Source: Mycolicibacterium moriokaense
GTDB taxonomy: Bacteria; Actinomycetota; Actinomycetes; Mycobacteriales; Mycobacteriaceae
Direction of reading: 5' to 3'
DNA length: 64,000 bases
NCBI RefSeq assembly: GCF_003347205.1
Contig: NZ_QQBJ01000009.1
Span: 186,001-250,000, forward strand
Below, one piece after another: positions 18,194 through 26,770 of the stretch (positions are counted from its first letter, which is position 1; every line of letters starts with the position of its first letter). Below the pieces are notes generated by a model. That model saw only the letters and a list, made by a program, of their open reading frames with translations. It was not told the origin of the DNA and made no database searches. Both the position numbers and the translations under genes were made by a program.

Positions 18194-18263
18194 GTGTATA
18201 CCGTGCGTCAGCACACCGGGGCACGTCAATAGAATCGCACCTGATTGTGGTAGGTTTCACAGA
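18194..18263. promoter_or_regulatory. Divergent promoter region of the desaturase operon and FabR-like gene
   Basis: Seventy bases separate the two start codons. On the plus strand TAGGTT (18251-18256) fits a -10 element that would start transcription about one base before the GTG at 18264. On the minus strand TTGACG (18224-18229) resembles a -35 element. A small inverted repeat GTGC-gtca-GCAC lies in the middle. The region is the obvious operator site for the FabR-like repressor, but no long palindrome is evident by eye. Confidence 0.4.
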
Positions 18264-18935
18264 GTGAACAGTCGTTCGCCTAGCTCACGTACAAGCAGGT
18301 CAAGTCGGTCGCGTTCGCGGGACGCCCCTTCGCGCGAGGAGCGCAAGGAGGCCACTCGCCGCGCGATCATCGCCGCATCGCTGGCGCTGCTGGAGGACCG
18401 CAGCTTCAGTTCACTGAGCCTGCGCGAAGTCACGCGCGCCACCGGCATCGCCCCCGCCGCGTTCTACCGGCACTTCGAGTCGATGGAGGCGCTGGGACTC
18501 GTCTTGATCGACGAGTCATTCCGCTCCCTGCGCGACATGTTGCGCGGTGCCCGCGCAGGCAAGTTGGACCCGAACCGGGTCATCGAGTCCTCAGTCGACA
18601 TCCTCATCGCAGGTGTGAACGCGCGGCGCGAACACTGGATATTCATCGGGCGCGAGCGGTCCAGCGGAGTCACCGTGCTTCGCTATGCCATCCGCACCGA
18701 GATCCGGTTGATCACATCCGAACTGGCCATCGACCTGGCCCGCTTCCCCGGACTCACCGAGTGGAGCAGCGAGGATCTCAACATTCTGGCCACGTTGTTC
18801 GTCAACGCGATGATCGCCATCGCCGAGGCGATCGAGGACGCCAACGACGCTGCGGCGCTCGAGGAGATCAAGCGCGTCGCCGTCAAACAGCTGCGGATGA
18901 TCACCGTGGGCGTGAACGGGTGGCGCAGCACCTGA
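18264..18935 (+). CDS. TetR-family regulator of the FabR/DesT type
   Basis: 223 residues from a GTG start. After a basic, Ser/Arg-rich N-terminus, the DNA-binding region SFSSLSLREVTRATGIAPAA continues into FYRHFESMEALGLVLIDES. This closely follows E. coli FabR, a repressor that senses the ratio of unsaturated to saturated acyl-CoA. It is divergent from the DesA3 and reductase genes and is therefore very likely their repressor. Regulation of desA3 by an adjacent FabR-like gene is not the arrangement in M. tuberculosis, so this is worth noting. Ligand and operator are inferred. Confidence 0.85.
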   Translation: MNSRSPSSRTSRSSRSRSRDAPSREERKEATRRAIIAASLALLEDRSFSSLSLREVTRATGIAPAAFYRHFESMEALGLVLIDESFRSLRDMLRGARAGKLDPNRVIESSVDILIAGVNARREHWIFIGRERSSGVTVLRYAIRTEIRLITSELAIDLARFPGLTEWSSEDLNILATLFVNAMIAIAEAIEDANDAAALEEIKRVAVKQLRMITVGVNGWRST

Positions 18936-18970
18936 GAAATAGCTGAGCGGCCGCCGGCGTTCACCGAGGC

Positions 18971-19215
18971 ATGAGGTTCGCAATCGTGTCCGCCGCAGTC
19001 GGGGCTCTTACGCTGGGGCGTTGGGATTCGCGGCTGATGCGAGCGCCGTACCGAGCGGCGTCGGCTCGGCGGCCGACACCGTCAAGGGCCTGGAGGCCGA
19101 CGGCTACACCGTGCAGGTGAACGGCGCCGCCAACAGGTCGCTGTCGGAGTGCACCGTCACCGGCGTGCATCCCGGGTCGACGGTCTATGTCGACATAGCG
19201 TGTCCGTCGACGTAA
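18971..19215 (+). pseudogene. Small secreted mycobacterial protein, frameshifted in the signal peptide
   Basis: From the ATG at 18971 one frame encodes a start of signal-peptide type (MRFAIVSAAVGALTLG). The next frame, from about 19018, encodes LGFAADASAVPSG, which looks like the end of the signal peptide, and then a mature domain (DTVKGLEADGYTVQVNG ... LSECTVTGVHPGS). This is typical of short exported mycobacterial proteins with one conserved Cys. Adding one G to the GGGG run near 19015-19018 would fuse both halves into one 82-residue protein. Either a real frameshift or a homopolymer sequencing error. The mature part alone has only a TTG start and no export signal. Confidence 0.65.
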
Positions 19216-19228
19216 TAACGTGCTTTGC

Positions 19229-20014
19229 ATGCCACATCTGGAACTGACCTACCCGCGGCCCGAGATCGCCGTCGTCACACTCAACCGGCCGGAGAAGCTC
19301 AACGCTCTCTCGTATGACCTGGTCGAGTCGCTGCATGGCACGATCGACGACATCGCGGCCAGCGGCGAGTGCCGGGTCGTGGTGCTCACCGGCGCCGGAC
19401 GCGGCTTCTGCTCCGGGCTGGACCTGACCGACCCCAACCCGCCGAGCGCGCGCTCCGGCCTGGAATTCCCGCGGTCGGGCATGCGATGGCAGGAGCGCAT
19501 CGCCGATCTGACCGCCCGCATCCACCGGCTGCGCCAACCGGTGATCGCCGCCGTCAACGGGCCGGCGTACGGCGGCGGCCTCGGCATCGCGGCGGCCTGC
19601 GACATTCGCCTGGCTGGGCGGTCGGCGCGCTTCTGCACACAGTTCATCAAGCTCGGGCTCGGCGGCTGCGACATCGGTGTCAGCTACACGCTGCCCCGCA
19701 TCATCGGCGCGGGGCCGGCGTTCGACATGATCCTCACCGCGCGCGTCGTCGACGCCGACGAGGCGCTGCGGCTCGGGCTGGTTACCCGGCTGTCAGAAGA
19801 TGCATCCCTGCTCGACGATGCACTGGAACTGGCCGAGACCCTCTGCGGCTATGGCGAATTCGGACTGGAATCCACCAAGCAGGTGTTGTGGGCGAACCTC
19901 GAGGCGTCCAGCCTGGAGGCGGCGCTGCACGTGGAGAACCGCAGCCAGATCCTGGCGTCGACGGGTGGCGCGGTCGCGCGCTTCAGCGAGGAGTTCCGCC
20001 ACCGTCCACGATGA
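19229..20014 (+). CDS. Enoyl-CoA hydratase/isomerase family protein (crotonase fold)
   Basis: 261 residues with crotonase signatures: VVTLNRPEKLNAL, GFCSGLDL and AAVNGPAYGGGLGIAAACD, the last two forming the oxyanion hole. By eye, the two positions that hold catalytic Glu in true hydratases read as Gln (FCTQFIKLG) and Asp (AFDMILTA). It may therefore be an isomerase or another crotonase-type activity rather than a classical hydratase; this depends on my unaided alignment. The ATG at 19229 follows the small secreted gene closely. Its 3' end overlaps the convergent SDR gene by 32 bp. Confidence 0.85.
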   Translation: MPHLELTYPRPEIAVVTLNRPEKLNALSYDLVESLHGTIDDIAASGECRVVVLTGAGRGFCSGLDLTDPNPPSARSGLEFPRSGMRWQERIADLTARIHRLRQPVIAAVNGPAYGGGLGIAAACDIRLAGRSARFCTQFIKLGLGGCDIGVSYTLPRIIGAGPAFDMILTARVVDADEALRLGLVTRLSEDASLLDDALELAETLCGYGEFGLESTKQVLWANLEASSLEAALHVENRSQILASTGGAVARFSEEFRHRPR

Positions 20015-20753
20015 CCACCGAGCCGGTCATATAGCTGCCCGCGTCGGAGCACAGCAACAGCGCGGGGCCGACCATCTCGTCGGCGGTGGCCAGCCGTCGC
20101 AGCAGCGTCCCGCCGACCATGGCGTCAACCATCTGCTGCGGGTTCTGCTGCATCATGTAGGTGTCCACCGGCCCGGGCGCGATCGCGTTGACCCGAACCC
20201 CGTGATGCGCGAACTCCGCGGCCATGGACCGGGTGAACGACATCATCGCGGCCTTCATCGACGAGTAGATCGACAGCATCGGCGAGAAGATGAAGGCGCC
20301 GACCGATACCACGTTGAGCACGGCCGCGTGCTCGCTTTCCTTCAGGTGCGGTAGCGCTTCCTGGACCAGCAGCACCGGCCCGCGCAGGTTGACCTCGTAT
20401 GACTTGGTCATCGCGTCGGGCGTGATCTCGCCGAGGGGCTGCGCCAACGGATTCGCGGCATTGTTGACCACGACGTCGATGCCGCCGAATTCGTCGACGG
20501 TTCGATTCACCAGCGCGGCCACACTTTCGAGGTCGCCCACGTGCGTCGCCACGCCGATCGCCTGGCCGCCGAGGTCACGCAGGTGCGCCGCGGCCTGTTC
20601 GCAGGCGTCCGGTTTGCGGCTGGCCACGACGACGCGCGCGCCGGCGAGCACGAACCCCTCCGCCAGGGCGAGGCCGATGCCACGGCTGCCGCCCGTGACG
20701 ATGACCGTGCGGTCGGACATGTCGAACAGGCGGTCAAATGCTGTGCGGTCCAC
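19983..20753 (-). CDS. Short-chain dehydrogenase/reductase (classical SDR)
   Basis: 256 residues. Glycine-rich cofactor motif TVIVTGGSRGIGLALAEG, NNAANPL, catalytic YSSMK and the C-terminal segment SYMTGSVVIVDGG, all standard for NAD(P)-dependent classical SDRs of the FabG-like type. It is the last gene of a packed minus-strand series starting at lpdA and lies 5 bp after the NmrA-like gene. Substrate unknown; the adjacent crotonase-fold gene could mean acyl-CoA chemistry. Confidence 0.85.
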   Translation of the reverse strand: MDRTAFDRLFDMSDRTVIVTGGSRGIGLALAEGFVLAGARVVVASRKPDACEQAAAHLRDLGGQAIGVATHVGDLESVAALVNRTVDEFGGIDVVVNNAANPLAQPLGEITPDAMTKSYEVNLRGPVLLVQEALPHLKESEHAAVLNVVSVGAFIFSPMLSIYSSMKAAMMSFTRSMAAEFAHHGVRVNAIAPGPVDTYMMQQNPQQMVDAMVGGTLLRRLATADEMVGPALLLCSDAGSYMTGSVVIVDGGGTPR

Positions 20754-20758
20754 ACCGG

Positions 20759-21658
20759 TCAGCTAAACACGTCAGCGTGCGCAGCCACGTACTGCGCCAC
20801 CGATTGCGTCGGAGTGCCGGTGATCTGCGTGACGTCGTCGGTGCTGCGGTCATAGCGGCCCTCACGGTGCAGCCTGGCCATGGTGGCGATGTGCTGCTGG
20901 ACGTGCGGCGGCAGGCCGATCGGGTTCAACACCTGCTGCGTCCACTCATCCAGCGGCATGTCCTCGGCCGTGACCGGCTTGCCCAGCGCGCGCGAGTACT
21001 GATCGGCGAGGCCAATGGCGTCGAGCGTTTCGGGCCCGGTCAGCTCGTAGACCGCACCGAAACGGTCAGTGGGATCGCGCAGAATCGTCGCAACCACCCG
21101 GGCGACGTCGGCGGCGGCGATGGGCGGCGTCCGGCCGCTACCAAAGGGCAGCACGAGCGCGCCGCGGTCGCGGATGGACGCCGCGGCCAGCATGGTGAGT
21201 AGCGGGTTCTCCATGAACACCGTCGGCCGCACATGCACCGCGGGCACACCAGACCAGTTGATGATGTGCTCGGCGAGCCAGTGCAGGCGGTGCTGTTTGG
21301 ATTCCGAGGTGCTGGTCAACGTCATCTGCGAGACGGTCATCTGCGACATGTTCACGATGACCTCGACGGGGGCCGCCTCGAGCGCCACGGCGCACACGAT
21401 GGACGTCGCCGTGAGGTAATCGGGCGAGACACTCATGTTGAAGAACATCCGCTGCACGCCTGCCATCGCGTTCGCGACGTCCTGCGGGTTGGTCAGATCG
21501 CCGACGACGACGTCGGCGCCCAGCTCGCGAAGCGAAATTGCCCGCTCGTCGTCGCGGCGCACCATCGCGCGGACGGGCCGGCCGTCGCCGACGAGTAACT
21601 CCACCACCGTGCGGCTGACGCTGCCGATGCCACCGCCTGCGCCGGTGATCAGGTACAT
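20759..21658 (-). CDS. NmrA-like NAD(P)-binding protein (atypical SDR)
   Basis: 299 residues. N-terminal Rossmann motif YLITGAGGGIGSVSRTVVELL, then RAMVRRDDERA and a domain typical of NmrA/SDR5 proteins (quinone oxidoreductase- or azoreductase-like), with FGSGRTPPIAAADVARV near the C-terminal third. These bind NAD(P)H and act as redox sensors or reductases; no specific substrate can be named. The start lies 2 bp after the stop of the DUF1330 gene. Confidence 0.8.
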   Translation of the reverse strand: MYLITGAGGGIGSVSRTVVELLVGDGRPVRAMVRRDDERAISLRELGADVVVGDLTNPQDVANAMAGVQRMFFNMSVSPDYLTATSIVCAVALEAAPVEVIVNMSQMTVSQMTLTSTSESKQHRLHWLAEHIINWSGVPAVHVRPTVFMENPLLTMLAAASIRDRGALVLPFGSGRTPPIAAADVARVVATILRDPTDRFGAVYELTGPETLDAIGLADQYSRALGKPVTAEDMPLDEWTQQVLNPIGLPPHVQQHIATMARLHREGRYDRSTDDVTQITGTPTQSVAQYVAAHADVFS

Positions 21659-21660
21659 GG

Positions 21661-22044
21661 CTAACCGGCCATGGTCCACGACGACGTGGCGATCAGATCG
21701 CCGCGGTCGAGTCCGTCGGCGCGGTACTCGTGGATCTTGAGGTAATCCTCGTTGGTCACCATGTCGATGAACGCCGCGGGCGACGGGTACTGCACCACCA
21801 GAATGGCGTCCCACCAAGGCTTGTCGCCCTCCCCGATCACCTGGGCAGGGGCGCCGCCGGCGTAGATCAGGTTGCCGCCGACCCGTTGCAGATGCGGCGC
21901 GACCTCCTGCCCGTAACGCGCGTAGCTCTCCCAGCCGCCGTCGGGACGGAACTTCAGCAGGTTGACCATGACGACGGGCTGGTCGGCGGGCCTGGCCGCC
22001 AAGGCCGCGAACTGCTCGGGGGTGGGTGCCAGGGGCGAACTCAT
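21661..22044 (-). CDS. DUF1330 family protein
   Basis: 127 residues of the DUF1330 (dimeric alpha/beta-barrel) type: PVVMVNLLKFRPDGGWESYARYG, WDAILVVQYPSPAAFIDMV, DYLKIHEYRADGLDRGDLI. The fold is related to small monooxygenase/ligand-binding barrels; activity unknown. Its ATG overlaps the stop of the upstream RluA-like gene (ATGA, 22041-22044), so translation is likely coupled. Confidence 0.8.
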   Translation of the reverse strand: MSSPLAPTPEQFAALAARPADQPVVMVNLLKFRPDGGWESYARYGQEVAPHLQRVGGNLIYAGGAPAQVIGEGDKPWWDAILVVQYPSPAAFIDMVTNEDYLKIHEYRADGLDRGDLIATSSWTMAG

Positions 22045-22895
22045 TGGTCGATACTGCGCCCGCTGGCAAATCGACGCAAACAGCCAGTCAGCGGATCGTT
22101 GAACTCGATACTGTGGGCCAGCAACCGCAACGGGGTGGAGAAGTCGCCCGGCGCGACGTCGATCACGTTGGGATACAGGGGGTCTCCAATGATAGGTAGG
22201 CCCAACGACGCCATGTGCACTCGCAGCTGATGGGTCCGGCCGGTGCGCGGCGTCAACCGGTACCGGCCGTCGCCAAGGTGCTCGACGAACGTCTCCGCAT
22301 TGGGCTCACCCGGCTCCTCGTACGCCTGTAACCGACCGCGCTCCTTGATGATTCGGCTGCGCACCGTCCGCGGGAACTCCAGCGACGGGTCGACTGCCGC
22401 CCGCGCCAGATATGTCTTGCGCACCTCGCCGCGGGCGAACATCGACTGGTACGCGCCCCGCACCTCGCGTCGCGCGGTGAACAGCAGCACCCCGGCCGTC
22501 AAGCGGTCCAACCGGTGCGCGGGCGACAGCTCCGGCAACCGCAGTTCGCGCCGCAGCAGCACCGTCGCCGTCTGCGCGACGTGGCCGCCGCGGGGCATCG
22601 TGGCCAGGAAATGCGGCTTGTCGACCACCACGATGTTCTCGTCGCGATGCAGCACCGGGATGCCGAACGGCACAACCACCTCATCCGGCAGCTCCCGATA
22701 CAGGTAGACGTGCGCGCCCGCGGGTAACACCGTCGCCGCATCGATCACGGCGCCGTCGGCATCAACGACCTCTCCCGCAAGCACTTTCGCGCCGCTGCCC
22801 CATCGCCGCTCGAACTCGTCGGCGACGTTGCCGCCCTGCAGCCGAACCCGCGCCGGACCCAGCCCGTCCCGCACAGGCAGCGGCGCACGTCTCAA
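22041..22895 (-). CDS. RluA-family pseudouridine synthase
   Basis: 284 residues. The RluA catalytic motif is AHRLDRLTAGVLLF (Asp nucleophile in HRLDR), followed by RTGRTHQLRVHMASLGLPIIGDPLYP, a family signature. It isomerises uridine in rRNA or tRNA; the target base is not predictable. I take a TTG start at 22895 that overlaps the glpD2 stop (TTGA). This gives the N-terminus LRRAPLPVRDGLGP, which suits the family; a later GTG is possible. Matches Rv3300c in position. Confidence 0.87.
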   Translation of the reverse strand: MRRAPLPVRDGLGPARVRLQGGNVADEFERRWGSGAKVLAGEVVDADGAVIDAATVLPAGAHVYLYRELPDEVVVPFGIPVLHRDENIVVVDKPHFLATMPRGGHVAQTATVLLRRELRLPELSPAHRLDRLTAGVLLFTARREVRGAYQSMFARGEVRKTYLARAAVDPSLEFPRTVRSRIIKERGRLQAYEEPGEPNAETFVEHLGDGRYRLTPRTGRTHQLRVHMASLGLPIIGDPLYPNVIDVAPGDFSTPLRLLAHSIEFNDPLTGCLRRFASGRSIDQ

Positions 22896-24637
22896 TTGAG
22901 GGGCACCGGCTCGAGGATCTCGGCGCGCGCCTCGGGCGCGGCGGCGCGCAGTGCGTCGGCGGACTCGTCGTCGGGCTGCTGCTGAGAGCGGACCTCGGCG
23001 TCCACCCGCGCGATGTAGGTGTTCACCTCGCGGTCGACGTCCTCGGGTGTCCAGCCGAGCACGGGTGCGACGACTTCGGCGACCTCGCGGGCGCAGTCGA
23101 CCCCGCGGTGCGGGTACTCGATCGAGATCCGCATCCGACGGGCCAGGATGTCCTCGAGGTGCAGCGCGCCCTCCGCAGCGGCCGCGTACCACGCTTCCAC
23201 CCTCAGATATACCGGCGCCTCGGTGATCGGCGCAAGCAACTCGGGCCTGTCCTCGGCCATCGCCAGCACCTCGCCGATCAGCGACCCGTAGCGGTCGAGC
23301 AGGTGACGCACGCGGTACGGGTGCAGCCCGTACATCGAGCCCAGGTGCTCGGTCTGGTTGATCATCGCGAAGTAGCCGTCGGCGCCCATCAGCGGCACCT
23401 TGTCGGTCACCGACGGCGCCACCCGGGTGGGCACGTACTCGCTGGCGGCGTCGATCGCATCGGCCGCCATCACCCGGTAGGTGGTGTATTTGCCGCCGGC
23501 GATCGCGACCAGCCCCGGCGCCGGGACCGCGACGGCGTGCTCGCGCGACAGCTTCGACGTCTCCTCGCTCTCGCCGGCCAGCAGCGGCCGCAACCCGGCA
23601 TAGACGCCGTCGATGTCGTCGTGGGTCAGCGGCGTGGCCAGCACGGTGTTGACCTTGTCCAGGATGTAGTCGATGTCGGCCTTGGTGGCCGCGGGATGGG
23701 CGAGGTCGAGATTCCAGTCGGTGTCGGTGGTGCCGATGATCCAGTGTGTGCCCCAAGGGATCACGAACAGCACCGACTTCTCGGTGCGCAGAATGATCGC
23801 CACCTCGCTGACGATGCGGTCGCGTGGCACCACCACGTGCACGCCCTTGGACGCGCGGACGCGAAACCGGCCGCGCTGTTTGGACAATGCCTGGATCTCG
23901 TCGGTCCACACGCCGGTGGCGTTGACCACGACGTGGCCGTGCACTTCGGTGACGCTGCCGTTCTCGGAGTCGCGGATGCGCACCCCGGTCACCCGGTCAC
24001 CCTCGCGCAGCAGTGCGACCACCTGCGTGGACGTCCGCACCACCGCTCCGTAATGCGCCGCGGTGCGCGCCACCGTCATGGTGTGCCTGGCGTCGTCGAC
24101 GACAGTGTCGTAGTAGCGGATGCCGCCGATCAGCGAGCTGCGCTTCAGCCCCGGCGCCAGCCGCAGAGCGCTCGCCTTGAACAGATGTTTTTGTGCGGGA
24201 ACGGATTTCGCGCCGCCCAGTTGGTCGTAGAGGAAGATGCCCGCGGCCACATAAGGTCGCTCCCACCAGCGGTGGGTCAACGGGAACAGGAACGGCAGCG
24301 GCTTGACCAGGTGCGGCGCCAGCGTGGTCAGCGACAGCTCTCGCTCGTGCAGCGCCTCGCGCACCAACCCGAACTCCAGCTGCTCGAGGTAGCGCAGCCC
24401 GCCGTGGAACATCTTCGACGAGCGACTCGACGTACCGGACGCGAAATCGCGGGCCTCCACCAGCGCGACCTTGAGCCCACGCGTCGCGGCGTCCAGTGCG
24501 GCGCCCGCGCCGACCACCCCGCCGCCGATCACGACGACGTCGAACTGCTCGCTGCCGAGCCGGTCCCACGCCTGTTTGCGCTGTTCGGGGCTCAGAAATG
24601 TCTGCCCGCTACCCGGACTGGGGATCGGGTCGCTCAC
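22892..24637 (-). CDS. glpD2: Glycerol-3-phosphate dehydrogenase, FAD-dependent
   Basis: 581 residues of the GlpD family, which oxidises sn-glycerol 3-phosphate to dihydroxyacetone phosphate at the membrane and passes electrons to quinone. FAD motif VVVIGGGVVGAGAALDAATRG, then SSRSSKMFHGGLRYLE, a C-terminal FAD-closing segment AIAGGKYTTYRVMA and the DAO-C domain. Orthologue by position of Rv3302c, downstream of lpdA as in M. tuberculosis, with a 39-bp gap. Confidence 0.93.
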   Translation of the reverse strand: MSDPIPSPGSGQTFLSPEQRKQAWDRLGSEQFDVVVIGGGVVGAGAALDAATRGLKVALVEARDFASGTSSRSSKMFHGGLRYLEQLEFGLVREALHERELSLTTLAPHLVKPLPFLFPLTHRWWERPYVAAGIFLYDQLGGAKSVPAQKHLFKASALRLAPGLKRSSLIGGIRYYDTVVDDARHTMTVARTAAHYGAVVRTSTQVVALLREGDRVTGVRIRDSENGSVTEVHGHVVVNATGVWTDEIQALSKQRGRFRVRASKGVHVVVPRDRIVSEVAIILRTEKSVLFVIPWGTHWIIGTTDTDWNLDLAHPAATKADIDYILDKVNTVLATPLTHDDIDGVYAGLRPLLAGESEETSKLSREHAVAVPAPGLVAIAGGKYTTYRVMAADAIDAASEYVPTRVAPSVTDKVPLMGADGYFAMINQTEHLGSMYGLHPYRVRHLLDRYGSLIGEVLAMAEDRPELLAPITEAPVYLRVEAWYAAAAEGALHLEDILARRMRISIEYPHRGVDCAREVAEVVAPVLGWTPEDVDREVNTYIARVDAEVRSQQQPDDESADALRAAAPEARAEILEPVPLN

Positions 24638-24676
24638 GCCAGGGGCTCCTAAGTTACTCGTCAGTACACGACCAGG

Positions 24677-26092
24677 CTAGTCGAGATCGTCGTGGGCCAT
24701 CAGGCGGCGCGCGGCCTCGACGATCGATCCGGACAGCGACGGGTACACCGACAGTGTCTGGGCCAGGTCGGTGACGGTGAGGTTGTTCTGCACCGCGAGC
24801 GCGACGGGCAGGATCAGCTCGGATGCGATCGGGGCGACGATCACGCCGCCGATCACCACGCCGGTGGCCGGCCTGCAGAAGATCTTCACGAAGCCGCGCC
24901 GCAGCAGCGACATCTTGGCCCTGGCGTTCGTGGTCAGCGGCAACATCAAGGTGCGGGCGGGCACAGTGCCGTCGTCGATCTTGGTCTGCGGGACGCCGAC
25001 GGCGGCGATCTCGGGGCGGGTGAACACCGCGGCGGCGACGGTGCGCAGCCGGATCGGGGTCACCCCTTCGCCCAGCGCGTGGTACATCGCGATGCGGCCC
25101 TGCATGGCGGCGACAGAGGCCAGCGGGAGCAGGCCGGTGCAGTCGCCTGCCGCGTAGATGCCCGGAGCGCTGGTCCGCGAAACCCGGTCCACCGGAAGGT
25201 AATTGCCGGCGCCGAGCTCGACGCCGACGTTCTCCAGGCCGAGCCCCGAGGTGTTGGGTACCGATCCGACGGTCATCAACGCATGGCTGCCCTCGACGGT
25301 GCGGCCGTCGGTCATGTTCACCGCCACGCCGTCTGCGGTGGCTTGCACGGACTCGGCGCGGGCGTTCTTGACCAGCGAGACGCCGCGTTCACTGAACACG
25401 TCCTCGAGCACCGCGGCGGCGTCGGAGTCCTCGTGCGGCAGGATCTGGTCGCGGCTGGCCACCACGGTGACCTTCACGCCGAGCTCGGTGTAGGCGTTGC
25501 AGAACTCCGCCCCCGTGACACCCGAGCCGACGATGACCAGGTGCTCGGGCAGTTCGGTCAGGTCGTAGAGCTGTCGCCAGTTCAGGATGCGCTCGCCGTC
25601 GGGCACCGCGCCGGGCAGCACCCGCGGGCTGGCCCCGGTGGCGATCAGCACCACGTCGGCCTTCAGCACGCCGACCTTGCCGTCGTGTGTGGTCACCTTC
25701 ACCCGGTGGTGTGCCATGCCCGGCACGTTGTCGACCAGCTCGCCGCGGCCCGCGACGACGTTGACGCCTGCGTTCAGCAGCTGGCTGCCGATGTCGGCGG
25801 ACTGGGACCGGGCGAGCGTCTTGACCCGGCTGTGGATCTGCGACAGCGAGATCTTGGCGTCCTCGATCGCGATGTCGAAGCCCAGGCCGTCGGCGCGACG
25901 CAGTTCGGTGCGCACGCCCGTCGACGCGATCAACGTCTTCGACGGGACGCAGTCCCACAGCACGCAGGCCCCGCCGATGCCGTCGCTGTCGACGACGGTG
26001 ACCTCGGCGGCGTCGCGACCGCGGGCAGCGGCGACCAGTGCCGCCTCATAGCCGGCGGGGCCGCCGCCGATGATCACGATGCGGGTAGCCAC
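24677..26092 (-). CDS. lpdA: LpdA-type flavoprotein disulfide reductase family quinone reductase
   Basis: 471 residues with the FAD motif IVIIGGGPAGYEAALVAA, a second Rossmann motif LVIVGSGVTGAEFCNAYTELG and the closing GIYAAGDCTG. In M. tuberculosis LpdA (Rv3303c) is an NAD(P)H quinone reductase that lacks a complete redox disulfide. Here the segment GGACVLWDCVPSK supplies both cysteines (Cys43 and Cys48) at CxxxxC spacing, yet the C-terminal His-Pro-Thr of true disulfide reductases reads YPS. It is thus intermediate in character. First gene of the lpdA-glpD2 series. Confidence 0.9.
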   Translation of the reverse strand: MATRIVIIGGGPAGYEAALVAAARGRDAAEVTVVDSDGIGGACVLWDCVPSKTLIASTGVRTELRRADGLGFDIAIEDAKISLSQIHSRVKTLARSQSADIGSQLLNAGVNVVAGRGELVDNVPGMAHHRVKVTTHDGKVGVLKADVVLIATGASPRVLPGAVPDGERILNWRQLYDLTELPEHLVIVGSGVTGAEFCNAYTELGVKVTVVASRDQILPHEDSDAAAVLEDVFSERGVSLVKNARAESVQATADGVAVNMTDGRTVEGSHALMTVGSVPNTSGLGLENVGVELGAGNYLPVDRVSRTSAPGIYAAGDCTGLLPLASVAAMQGRIAMYHALGEGVTPIRLRTVAAAVFTRPEIAAVGVPQTKIDDGTVPARTLMLPLTTNARAKMSLLRRGFVKIFCRPATGVVIGGVIVAPIASELILPVALAVQNNLTVTDLAQTLSVYPSLSGSIVEAARRLMAHDDLD

Positions 26093-26157
26093 GGCCCTAA
26101 CCTAGCCAAGCGCGCCGATGATCGCCGAGGCACCGGGCGAACCTTTAGAGTTTCCCC

Positions 26158-26631
26158 GTGCCGATTTACGCCGCCTACGGGTCGAACATGCATCCGGAGC
26201 AGATGCAAGAGCGGGCACCCCACTCTCCGATGGCGGGGACGGGCTGGCTGCACGGCTGGCGGCTGACCTTCGGCGGCGAGGACATCGGCTGGGAAGGGGC
26301 GCTGGCCACCCTGGTCGAGGACCCACAGGCCAAGGTGTTCGTAGTGCTCTACGACATGACCGAGTCCGACGAGCGCAACCTCGACAGCTGGGAGGGCGGC
26401 GAGTTGGGGGTGCACAAGAAGATCCGATGCCGGGTGGACCGGCTGTCGTCGGACACCACCACCGATCCAGTGCTGGCCTGGCTGTATGTCGTCGACGCGT
26501 GGGAGGGCGGCCTGCCCTCGGCGCGCTATCTGGGCGTGATGGCCGACGCCGCGGAAATCGCCGGTGCGCCAGAGGAGTACGTCCGCGATCTGCGCAACCG
26601 CCCGGCCCGCAACATCGGCCCAGGCACGTAG
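26158..26631 (+). CDS. Gamma-glutamylcyclotransferase-like (GGCT-fold) protein
   Basis: 157 residues from a GTG start. The opening IYAAYGSNMHPEQM carries the YGSN substrate-binding loop of the GGCT/BtrG fold. DERNLDSWEGGE offers the acidic residue expected for catalysis, and VLAWLYVVD is a core strand. Such enzymes cyclise gamma-glutamyl amines or peptides. Corresponds to Rv3304, divergent from lpdA. Substrate unknown. Confidence 0.82.
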   Translation: MPIYAAYGSNMHPEQMQERAPHSPMAGTGWLHGWRLTFGGEDIGWEGALATLVEDPQAKVFVVLYDMTESDERNLDSWEGGELGVHKKIRCRVDRLSSDTTTDPVLAWLYVVDAWEGGLPSARYLGVMADAAEIAGAPEEYVRDLRNRPARNIGPGT

Positions 26632-26657
26632 CACGGGCTGATTCTGCGGGCTGGGAG

Positions 26658-26770
26658 CCTCGGCACCTTGCCCCTTGCCCCTTGCCCCTTGCCCCTTGCA
26701 CCTTGCCCCGCGAGCGTGCGTGTTTGCACACGACACACCGCGTGATGCTGGCATTCCGTGCACGCTCACG
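26658..26770 (+). repeat. Dispersed palindromic element, copy 1 (head + tandem spacer + 62-bp palindrome)
   Basis: Head CCTCGGCACC (26658-26667) is followed by about five CCTTGCC-type 7-bp tandem repeats (26668-26708) and then a 62-bp imperfect palindrome (26709-26770) with outer arms CGCGAGCGTGC and GCACGCTCACG. The same three-part structure recurs at 27744-27880 and 52553-52624. The stop codon of the convergent nuclease gene (26766-26768) lies inside the right arm. The hairpin could end transcription of the GGCT-like gene. Confidence 0.8.

Noticed and set aside
15833-18232. 799-codon plus-strand frame across the desaturase operon
   Set aside because: Runs antisense through two clearly conserved genes and has no domain of its own.
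26668-26708. Short direct repeats considered as a CRISPR remnant
   Set aside because: Contiguous 7-bp units without unique spacers; they are the tandem spacer of the palindromic element.
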